A stretch of 42,982 nt of DNA from an uncultured Campylobacter sp. Its GTDB lineage: Bacteria > Campylobacterota > Campylobacteria > Campylobacterales > Campylobacteraceae. A program made the translations under genes and the position numbers. The notes under the pieces were generated by a model. The model was given only the letters and a program-made list of their open reading frames with translations. It ran no database searches and was not told where the DNA came from. Shown here piece after piece: positions 16,677 through 24,349 of the stretch. The stretch is taken from NCBI RefSeq assembly GCF_905372745.1, contig NZ_CAJPQR010000017.1, forward strand, positions 1 through 42,982, in the 5' to 3' direction. Positions within the stretch are counted from its first letter, which is position 1. Every line of letters starts with the position of its first letter.

Positions 16677-17855
16677 ATGATAAATTTAAAAAAAATCGAA
16701 CCGCTAAATAGCGAATTTTTAGGCGAGATCGGCTTTACGTGGCACACCGATCCAGACGGCAGCGACTACGTAGCAGACGAGCTAGTCGAGGTTAGCGAGG
16801 CGCAGGCAGAGGCGTACTACAACGCCGCAAACGAGCTATACGATATGTTCGTCGCAGCCGCCCAACACGTCATCGATAACAACCTCTACCACGAGGTCGG
16901 CATCCCGTTTAACCTCGTAGATCTCGTGCGCGAAAGCTGGGAAAACGACGTGCATTGGCACCTCTACGGCAGATTTGACCTAGCCGGCGGGCTAGACGGA
17001 AAGCCGATAAAACTCATCGAATTTAACGCCGACACCCCGACGGCCGTGTTTGAGACGGCGATCATCCAGTGGGCGGCGCTTAAATTTAATCGCATGGACG
17101 AGAGTGCGCAGTTTAACGACCTTTATGACGCGTTAAAGCAAAATTTTAGGCGCCTGGTGACGTTAGATGAGGAGACCGAGAGCTTTAGCGAGCACTACGA
17201 GGGTTGGAAAATTTTATTTAGCTCGGTTGCGGGTAGTAGCGAGGACGAGCAGACCGTGAAGCTATTGCAATACATCGCCGAGGAGGCGGGCTTTCACACG
17301 GCGTTTGCTTACGTCCACGAGGTCGTGTTTAACGACGAGGAGGGCGTGTTTTTTGACGGAGAAAACTACGAGTACTGGTTCAAGCTCGTGCCGTGGGAGG
17401 ACATCGCCGTAGAGGAAGGCGAGCTAGCCATCATCCTAAAAAACATCGTCCAAAATCAAAAAGCCATCATCCTAAATCCCGCATACACGCTGCTTTTTCA
17501 AAGCAAAGGGATACTAAAAATTTTATGGGATCTATATCCAAATCACCCGCTTTTACTGCAAGCTAGCGACAAGCCGATCGCGGGCAAAAAGTGCGTGAAA
17601 AAGCCGGTTTTCGGGCGCGAGGGCGCAAACGTGAGCGTGATAGAGGCCGACGGCAGCATTAGCTCGCAAAACGGCGGCGACTACGGAGCAAACCGCGCTA
17701 TCTATCAGGAATTTTACGAATTTAACAAAGACGCCGCCAACAACAGCTATCAAGCGGGAGTGTTTTTCGCCTACGAGGCGTGCGCGCTGGGATACCGCAG
17801 AGGCGGCGAAATTTTAGATAACTACTCCAAATTCGTGGGTCATTTTATCAAATAA
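16677..17855 (+). CDS. Glutathionylspermidine synthase-like ATP-grasp protein
   Basis: A 392-residue member of the glutathionylspermidine synthase pre-ATP-grasp family (Cj0372-like). The conserved core can be followed: a metal/ATP-binding IEFNADTPTAVFET segment near residue 115, KPVFGREGANVSVIE near residue 305, and a C-terminal YQAGVFFAYEACALGYRRGG. Members without the amidase domain probably ligate a peptide or polyamine, but the true product is not known in Campylobacter. The ribosome site GGAGG is inside the end of the lipoprotein gene, and the next gene follows after nine bases, so the four genes from 15360 or 16037 onward look like one operon. Confidence 0.85.
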   Translation: MINLKKIEPLNSEFLGEIGFTWHTDPDGSDYVADELVEVSEAQAEAYYNAANELYDMFVAAAQHVIDNNLYHEVGIPFNLVDLVRESWENDVHWHLYGRFDLAGGLDGKPIKLIEFNADTPTAVFETAIIQWAALKFNRMDESAQFNDLYDALKQNFRRLVTLDEETESFSEHYEGWKILFSSVAGSSEDEQTVKLLQYIAEEAGFHTAFAYVHEVVFNDEEGVFFDGENYEYWFKLVPWEDIAVEEGELAIILKNIVQNQKAIILNPAYTLLFQSKGILKILWDLYPNHPLLLQASDKPIAGKKCVKKPVFGREGANVSVIEADGSISSQNGGDYGANRAIYQEFYEFNKDAANNSYQAGVFFAYEACALGYRRGGEILDNYSKFVGHFIK

Positions 17856-17864
17856 GGACGCAAA

Positions 17865-18794
17865 ATGAAAATAGTCTGCCTCGATGCCGCGACGCTTGGA
17901 AGCGACGTAAATTTAGACGTTTTTGGGCAGTTTGGCGAGTTTGTTAGCTTTGAGACGACCGCTGCGGCCGAGCGCATAGAGCGGCTAAAGGGCGCGGACG
18001 TCGTCATCACGAACAAGGTCGTCATCGACAAAGAGACGATTGATGCGTCAAATTTAAAGCTAATCTGCATAAGCGCGACGGGAATGAACAACGTCGATCT
18101 CGCCTACGCTGCAGTAAAAGGCATCGCGGTAAAAAACGTCGCCGGCTACTCGACGGCTAGCGTCGTGCAGCATACGTTTGCTTGCCTTTTTGCGCTGACA
18201 AATCGCATCAAATTTTACGATAACTACGCGCAAAGCGGCGAGTGGGCGAAAAGCGAAATTTTTACGAATTTAGACCGTAGTATCGGCGAGATAGCGAGCA
18301 AAAGCTTCGGCGTCATAGGCCTTGGCGAGATCGGCAGAGGCGTGGCGCGCATCGCGGCGGCTTTTGGCGCGAACGTAAGCTACTACTCCACTAGCGGCGC
18401 AAACGCAAACGCAGAGTTTAAAAGGCTAAATTTAGACGAGCTCTTAAGCGGCTGCGACATCGTGAGTATCCACGCTGGGCTAAATGAAAAAACGCGAAAT
18501 TTGATCGGCGAGCGGGAGTTAAATTTGATGAAAGAGGGCGCCATACTGATGAACTTCGGACGCGGCGGCATCGTGGACGAAAACGCCGTAGCCCGCGCGA
18601 TAGACGGGCGAAATTTGCGCTTTGCCGCCGATGTGCTAGAGACCGAGCCTATGCGCGCGGATCATCCGCTGCTTCGTATCAAAAACAAGGAAAATTTGAT
18701 ACTTACTCCGCACGTAGCTTGGGCGAGTTTTGAGGCTAGGCAGCGGCTAGTAGCGATGATTGCGGAAAATATAAAAGAATTTTTGAAAGGATAA
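17865..18794 (+). CDS. D-2-hydroxyacid dehydrogenase (NAD-dependent)
   Basis: A 309-residue enzyme of the D-isomer 2-hydroxyacid dehydrogenase family, which interconverts 2-keto acids and D-2-hydroxy acids with NAD(P)H. The Rossmann motif GLGEIG is near residue 152. The catalytic Arg lies in NFGRGGIVDE, the Glu in VLETEPM, and the His in LTPHVAWAS near residue 283. It resembles the C. jejuni product Cj0373 and glycerate/lactate dehydrogenases; the substrate cannot be fixed from sequence. The ATG has AAGGA upstream, nine bases after the previous stop, and the next gene starts two bases after its stop. Confidence 0.88.
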   Translation: MKIVCLDAATLGSDVNLDVFGQFGEFVSFETTAAAERIERLKGADVVITNKVVIDKETIDASNLKLICISATGMNNVDLAYAAVKGIAVKNVAGYSTASVVQHTFACLFALTNRIKFYDNYAQSGEWAKSEIFTNLDRSIGEIASKSFGVIGLGEIGRGVARIAAAFGANVSYYSTSGANANAEFKRLNLDELLSGCDIVSIHAGLNEKTRNLIGERELNLMKEGAILMNFGRGGIVDENAVARAIDGRNLRFAADVLETEPMRADHPLLRIKNKENLILTPHVAWASFEARQRLVAMIAENIKEFLKG

Positions 18795-18796
18795 AA

Positions 18797-19294
18797 ATGG
18801 CAACTGAGCATAGTTTTGATATAAGCGCGGCGGTCGATATGATGGAGGTCAAAAACGCGCTGGAGACGGCAAAAAAAGAGATCGCGGCGAGATATGATTT
18901 TAAGGGGCTTGCGGCCGAGGTGGAGCTAAACGAAAAGGAAAAAATCATTACGCTTCTTAGCTCTAGCGACAACAAAATCGACGCGCTAAAAGACATCGTG
19001 ATCTCAAAGCTCATCAAGCGAAATATCCCGCCGGTAGCCGTGACTGAAAGCAAACGCGAGAGCGCTAGCGGCGGAAATATCAAGGCGACGCTAAAGCTAA
19101 ACGACACCCTAGATAGCGAAAACGCGAAAAAAATCACCAAAGCGATCAAGGACGCAAAGCTAAAAGTAACTGCGGCAATCCGCGGCGAAGAGGTGCGCGT
19201 AAGCGGCAAAAGTATCGACGATTTGCAAGAGTGCATAAGGCTTGTAAAGGGGTTAAATTTGGAGTTACCGATAAGTTTTAAAAATTTGAAGTAA
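18797..19294 (+). CDS. YajQ family nucleotide-binding protein
   Basis: A 165-residue cytoplasmic protein of the YajQ/UPF0234 family, as the C. jejuni protein Cj0374. It starts with the family-typical EHSFDISAAVDMMEVKNAL and keeps the ARYDFKG motif and the VRVSGKSIDDLQECI segment near the C-terminus. Members bind nucleic acids, and some from other bacteria bind cyclic di-GMP. Length is normal. It is the last gene of the conserved block that follows rpsU; the next gene, five bases after its stop, is unrelated to that block. Confidence 0.9.
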   Translation: MATEHSFDISAAVDMMEVKNALETAKKEIAARYDFKGLAAEVELNEKEKIITLLSSSDNKIDALKDIVISKLIKRNIPPVAVTESKRESASGGNIKATLKLNDTLDSENAKKITKAIKDAKLKVTAAIRGEEVRVSGKSIDDLQECIRLVKGLNLELPISFKNLK

Positions 19295-19299
19295 ATTTA

Positions 19300-20840
19300 A
19301 TGGATAATTTTAAAAAGTTAATCCAAGAAAAAAATAGCGCCATAAAGGAGTATGGCGATTTTATTAAAACGCTTAAAAATAAAGAGTGCGACAAGGACGT
19401 CTCGGGACTAATCGGTCTGTTAAAAGATAGACTGGCTAAATTTGAAAACCTTAGCTGCGATAATTATTCGCAAACGGCTGCGGATATAGACGAGCTAAAC
19501 GACAGAATTTATCGCCAGGTAAATTTGCTTGCGAATTTGGATAAATTAAGCCGCGATTCGGACGTTTACAAAAAATATAACGAAGTATATAATCAAAAGC
19601 GTATCAAGCTTTTCGTCTCGGAGCAAATTTGCCGCGTGAAAAAATACTATCAGATTCTAATCGCGCTTTTGGGGCTGATTCCATTTATAATATATTTTAT
19701 CTTCTCGCAAAATGTCGGATTTTTCTCGGTATCCGGCAGCGATAGCATCTTTTCGTTACTTAGCGCGCTAGCGATATCGGGTTTTGGTTTATTTGTTATT
19801 TTATATATATTTCCTGCTTTGCATTTGGTTTTGATCGTTTCTTACGACGGCGGCGAAAAAAACGAAACGCCTTTTTACGCGATTTATCTGATAGCTACGC
19901 TTGCGGGCATAGCATTTGTCGGTGCAGGATATTTTTGCCCGAGCGCGGTAGATTTTTTAAATTCTTATTTCCTGTTGATTATAGCGGCGATATAGTCATA
20001 TTTTGCCTACTTTGTAGCTTTAAAAACAGTAAATTTGACATTCCTCTTGCATTTTTTATGATATCGCACGGATTTTTATCCTTCGCGACTCCGTTTACGG
20101 TAGCGCTGCTTGTCTACGTCCGCGTAAGCGAGGATGGATTTACCACCGCTTTTTTGATGCTTTTTATGGCATTTTTCGCCGTTTTGTTTAGTGCGCTTAT
20201 AACGTCTAAGGATATAGATGATTTTAAGATAATTTTTTGGTCTTTGATAATCATAAATTTAGTCATCGTCGCGGTTATGAGCGGTAAAATCGTCCAAGTA
20301 GCCGATCTGGGAAATATAAACTACAAAATGCTATCGCTCAAAAAAGACGCCTTAAACGCTTTGCCAGAAAGCGTTTGCCAAAATAATCAAAACGGCTGTA
20401 TCGGCGCGGGCGCAAAGGACGGCTGCTACGCAAAACAAAAGGCGCAAATCGTCTCGTACAATAAACAAAAAGCCGAGCTAGCCGTAAAAGACGGCAACGA
20501 GACGTATATTTTTAGCGGAGTAAACGACGAGATAAAATTTATAGACGCTAACGGCACAGATATAGGCGTTGCTTTTAGCGATGAGGTCGTTTTTGAAAAC
20601 TCGGTTTTAACGTACGATAAAAACGGCAATCGTAGCGGCCTGCTCGAGGCAAGCGCCGTAAATATCTCTCCCGTCTGCAAAACGTACGCTTGGAAGCAAG
20701 ACGACTCCGTAAAGCTCTACAATGTCAAAGTCCTATCGGCTCTGGGTAAATTTTACTATCTGCAGACTAAAAGCGGAGAGAAATTTGAGCTGGACTCAAG
20801 CCTGATAATCTCGAAACAAAAGGCGGGCGACACGCGCTAA
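19300..20840 (+). pseudogene. Multi-pass membrane protein of unknown function, split by a one-base frameshift
   Basis: Two frames read as one protein. The first (19300-19995) has an N-terminal coiled-coil-like part and membrane segments such as ILIALLGLIPFIIYFIF and FYAIYLIATLAGIAFVG. The second, open from before 19953 to 20840, continues with IVIFCLLCSF, FLMLFMAFFAVLFSALI and IIFWSLIIINLVIVAVM, then a soluble C-terminal part with paired cysteines (VCQNNQNGC, DGCY). The second frame has no ribosome site or proper start of its own. Adding one T to the T6 run at 19953-19958 joins them into a protein of about 513 residues. It is either a recent frameshift or a sequencing undercall. The family is not recognised. 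It follows the YajQ gene by five bases. Confidence 0.65.
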
Positions 20841-21104
20841 GCTCGGTAAATTATCTAGCCGCGGCTACCCAAAACCGTTATGTTAAATCCTAAGCAAGCT
20901 GTAACTTGGCGGCGAATTTTGCGCAAAGCAAACAACATCAAGGATATGCAGGTAGATTTTTGCTTCAAAATAGGGGCTGAAATTTTAAATTTTACGCCCG
21001 ATTTTGATAAAACTTCGGCAAATTCAGCCCTTTTCAAGGCGAGATTAATAAAATTTTAGATATCCTTACGAACATAAATTTGGATTTACGGGAGAAAATT
21101 AATT

Positions 21105-22460
21105 ATGGGTTTTAAGAATATTATAGAAAAATTTGCGGTTAATTACGCCCATAATACCATGCAAAAATCTCTTTATAACGGCCTAAATATCGACATCCTA
21201 GATAAAAAATACGTAAAAATGCCGCGCGAAAATACCGAGTATATGCTTTACGCTCACGTGCCTTTTTGCCACACGTTTTGTCCGTATTGCTCATTTCACA
21301 AGTATCATTACGAGCAGGAACTGGCTAAAATTTATTTTGAAAATTTAAGGCAAGAGATGCGGCAGGTTAAGGCCGCAGGCTTTGATTTCGGCTCGCTTTA
21401 CGTCGGCGGAGGCACGACGCTCATAAACGAACCCGAGCTTGAAAAAACGCTCGTACTGGCTAAAGAGCTCTTTAGTATCAAAGACGTGTCCTGCGAGAGC
21501 GATCCAAACCACATCCAGCCCGAAAATTTAAAGAGATTTCAAGGACTCATCGACCGCCTAAGCGTGGGCGTACAAAGCTTTGACGACGAGACGCTAAAAC
21601 GCGTAGCCAGATACGAGAAATTCGGCTCTAGCGAGGCGTTGCAAGAAAAGCTGAAAAAGGCTCTTGGCGTGCTGCCGGTTATGAGCCTTGATCTTATCTT
21701 TAACCTTCCTAATCAAACCAAAGAGCAACTGCTAAACGACATCAAAATCGCAAAATCCATAGCTCCCGAGCAGATCACGTTTTATCCGCTGATGAAGTCG
21801 CCCCTTACGCGCGATGCGATCGCAAAGTCGCTAGGCGTCGCAGATAGCGACAACGAGCGCGAATTTTACGAAATCATCTGCGAGAGCTTTAGCGACTATC
21901 ATCAAAGCAACGCTTGGGCATTTGGCCGAGATAGCGCGAATTTGCGCGACGAATACGTCGGCAGCCACCACGAGTACGTGGGCGTGGGTAGCGGCGCGTT
22001 TAGCTTTTTAAACGGCGAGCTGGTTATCAACGCCTTTAATCTGCTCGACTACGGCCGCCGCGTCAAAAGCGGCGAAAGTCCAGTTATCGCAAAATGCGGC
22101 TTTACGAAAAAAGAGCGGCTAAAGTATATCTTCCTCACCGAGCTGTTTGACGGCGGCGTAAATATCGCCAAATACGACGAATTTAACGGCGCGAATATCA
22201 AAAAAGAGCTATTTGCGGAGCTAAATTTACTAAAGCTGGTCGGCGCTATCTACGAAGAGGGCGGCCGTATCGTGCCGACGGGATTTGGCAGGTATCTTTG
22301 CCTCGTGCTCATGCGCGATTTTTACGCGGGCATGGATAAGGTGCGCGCGATATTTAAAGACGACGCGAAGATAAAGCGCAGTAAAATTTTGCGCATAATG
22401 AGCGAAGAGACGCATGCTGATTTTGAGGACGCTCTCATCTCGCCTAGAGCCGCGGTGTAA
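21105..22460 (+). CDS. HemN/HemW-like radical SAM protein
   Basis: A 451-residue radical SAM protein of the coproporphyrinogen III oxidase family. The iron-sulfur motif is C55-x3-C59-x2-C62 (HVPFCHTFCPYCSF), followed by the SAM-binding VGGGTT segment and GVQSFDDETLKRVAR. True HemN enzymes have a fourth Cys two residues after the third; here that position is Phe, as in HemW and the haem-related HutW/ChuW branch. So anaerobic coproporphyrinogen oxidation is doubtful; haem trafficking or haem ring opening are alternatives. A HemN-like gene (Cj0363c) lies near the cme locus in C. jejuni too, as I recall. The ATG has GGGAG upstream. It is probably monocistronic. Confidence 0.85.
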   Translation: MGFKNIIEKFAVNYAHNTMQKSLYNGLNIDILDKKYVKMPRENTEYMLYAHVPFCHTFCPYCSFHKYHYEQELAKIYFENLRQEMRQVKAAGFDFGSLYVGGGTTLINEPELEKTLVLAKELFSIKDVSCESDPNHIQPENLKRFQGLIDRLSVGVQSFDDETLKRVARYEKFGSSEALQEKLKKALGVLPVMSLDLIFNLPNQTKEQLLNDIKIAKSIAPEQITFYPLMKSPLTRDAIAKSLGVADSDNEREFYEIICESFSDYHQSNAWAFGRDSANLRDEYVGSHHEYVGVGSGAFSFLNGELVINAFNLLDYGRRVKSGESPVIAKCGFTKKERLKYIFLTELFDGGVNIAKYDEFNGANIKKELFAELNLLKLVGAIYEEGGRIVPTGFGRYLCLVLMRDFYAGMDKVRAIFKDDAKIKRSKILRIMSEETHADFEDALISPRAAV

Positions 22461-22636
22461 TTAGCAAACCCCGTAAATTCGGCTAAATTTAACCAAGCCT
22501 GCGCGAAATTAAGCGTTAAATTTACTCTTTTTAGCAGGATTTGCTCGACCCGCGTCCGCTAAAGGCGCGCTAAAGTGCTTTAAATTTAGCCCTGCGTAGT
22601 CAAAAACATCGAAACGAATTTACAAAAAGGAAAAAT

Positions 22637-23536
22637 ATGCAGCTTCAAGATTTGCTTGGCAGACCGATCCATTCTAAAGAGGTCAAAGAGTTTTTAGCGC
22701 GGTGTGGCTTGCCGAGTAACCCGACTCCAAATTACGATTCTTACGGTAATTTGTTTTGGGTGAGGGCAACTAATGATGAAAAAGGGGTTTATAGCGTATT
22801 TACTGGCTACGTAAGATATGCGGATATGTACGGAGAGCCCATCGGCAGTTACAATAAAGAAAAAGACCAGCTGATTTTGCACGAGATTAGCGTCTATCCC
22901 GAAAAAGCGGGCGGAAATTCGGCCGTAGATTTGCCTTTTGGATTAAATTTAGGCGACGATAAAAAGACCGTCGAGGAAAAAATAGGCAAGAAGCTCACGG
23001 GTAAATGCAAAACGGATTACGGGTTTGGCTACGACGCTTTCTTTGAGGAATTTCGTTTGATAGTAGCATTAAATTTTGACGAGAGGCTGAGCTGGATTAG
23101 GTTGTTTAAATTGGAATTGCACGAAAAAGAGCGCGCCCGCCTAAAAGCGCATCTGCGGTCGCAAAATAAAAACATAGACCCAAGCCGCATCCCCGAGATC
23201 CAAGCGCTTGGCGCCAAAACGCCTATGGCGGCGTGGCGCAAACGTATGGCTGAGGGCGATGATATGTTTTGCGAGCAGAGTATCGCGGCCGTAGAGGCGG
23301 CTCTGGCTAGCTACGCGCAAACTCTGTGCGAAGCTACGCAAAAGAAAAGCGCCTCAGCCGTCTATAGCCGCACCGCAAAGCTCGTAAAAGCCCTAAATAA
23401 AATCAACGACAAATACGGCCTTATAGAGACCGTGGATCGAGAGGAGCTGTGGGAGTGGATAGACGCGCTCGTGCGTAAAACGGGGCTAGAGTTAGGCGAG
23501 GACGTAGACATAACCGAGGAGTGGCGCGAGTGGTAG
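22637..23536 (+). CDS. Unrecognised 299-residue cytoplasmic protein
   Basis: No signal peptide or membrane segment. The N-terminal 160 residues begin LQDLLGRPIHSKEVKEFL and contain beta-rich segments (LILHEISVYPEKAG, FGLNLGDDKKTVEEKIGK), reminiscent of immunity-type proteins of polymorphic toxin systems. From about residue 185 the protein is helical and ends VKALNKINDKYGLIETVDREELWEWI, a pattern often seen at the end of small bacterial hypothetical proteins. The ATG has AAAGGA seven to eight bases upstream, so expression is likely. The gene sits next to a decayed gene, as in an accessory spot. I can name no function; the immunity-like reading is a guess from pattern. Confidence 0.6.
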   Translation: MQLQDLLGRPIHSKEVKEFLARCGLPSNPTPNYDSYGNLFWVRATNDEKGVYSVFTGYVRYADMYGEPIGSYNKEKDQLILHEISVYPEKAGGNSAVDLPFGLNLGDDKKTVEEKIGKKLTGKCKTDYGFGYDAFFEEFRLIVALNFDERLSWIRLFKLELHEKERARLKAHLRSQNKNIDPSRIPEIQALGAKTPMAAWRKRMAEGDDMFCEQSIAAVEAALASYAQTLCEATQKKSASAVYSRTAKLVKALNKINDKYGLIETVDREELWEWIDALVRKTGLELGEDVDITEEWREW

Positions 23537-23569
23537 ATAAAGGGGCTCGTAAAGGAGACCAAAAAGCCT

Positions 23570-24002
23570 TTGCCAGAGCGAGGCTAGGCGGCGGCATAGG
23601 GCTAGCGAGGCCGACGCCATCGACGACTACGCCTAGACGGAGGAAATAACGCGCCGCAAAGCGCAAGACGAATGGCAAGATTCGCAAGATATCCGCAGAT
23701 ATCCGCCCAAAATTCAGACAAATACAACGTAGCATCCGCCTTTTTTGATGTTAAGGAAATGCTCTTTAGCGTTGCGCGCAGGCATTACGAGGCGGCCTTA
23801 TGAGCTAGCTATGTTTGAGCTATTGGACGGCTACGCGGCCTTCATATACTCGCGAACTTCCCTGCAAAGGCCAAAATCAAGTCCTCGAAGCAGACGCGGA
23901 TACAGCCTGCTTTATTACTTTTGGCGATTAGCGCCGATGAAATCCTCTGCACGGGCGGCATGCACGGCGCGCGGGACATCCTAGCCTTTGCCTTAGGACG
24001 GT
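23570..24002 (+). pseudogene. Decayed gene of unknown family
   Basis: Coding-like fragments lie in all three frames. In order they are EADAIDDYA then a stop then TEEITRRKAQDEWQDSQDIR; DVKEMLFSVARRHYEAAL; YELAMFELLDGYAAFIYS; and NFPAKAKIKSS leading to ALLLLAISADEILCTGGMHG and ending FALGR at the TAA. Shifts are needed near 23745, 23802 and 23855, plus one or two stops, so this is a real relic rather than a single error. It lies downstream of the unrecognised gene at 22637 in the same direction. No family recognised. Confidence 0.5.
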
Positions 24003-24014
24003 AAATTTACCGTC
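23997..24014. promoter_or_regulatory. 18-bp perfect palindrome
   Basis: GACGGTAAATTTACCGTC is self-complementary over 18 bases. It overlaps the stop of the decayed gene. Its core GTAAATTTAC is also the core of the CRISPR repeat. It could be an operator or chance in this AAATTT-rich genome. Confidence 0.35.
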
Positions 24015-24349
24015 GTTTCTACGGCGCCAAACCTCTTACGCGGCGCTTAAAAATACTATAAAAAGTAAGAAGCCCAATATAGCCTCGCGCGGCGGATAAA
24101 CGCATAAATTTGAACACCCTAAATTTACGCAGCGCGATATAAATTTGCTAAAATCCCGCGAAATTTGATTAAATTTGCAGGATTTGGCGTAGCTGCGCCG
24201 TCAAATTCACGCTGTTATTGTAGGCTGCGTAAACGGATTTAAATTTAACCTCAAATCTACCCGCCGCCCAAGCTTGTTTAAATTTAATTTATGCTAAATT
24301 TCGCCCCGAAAGCGACCTTGCGGGCGCAAATTTTACCAAAGGCGAAGCG
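24015..24349. other. Gene-free spacer before the dynamin pair
   Basis: AAATTT-rich spacer of 335 bases with no credible gene. It should contain the promoter of the dynamin-like operon, but I see no clear -35/-10 pair. Confidence 0.4.

Noticed and set aside
19935..20840. Independent gene starting at TTG 19935
   Set aside because: The first residues are a shadow of the preceding frame and there is no ribosome site; a frameshifted continuation explains it better.
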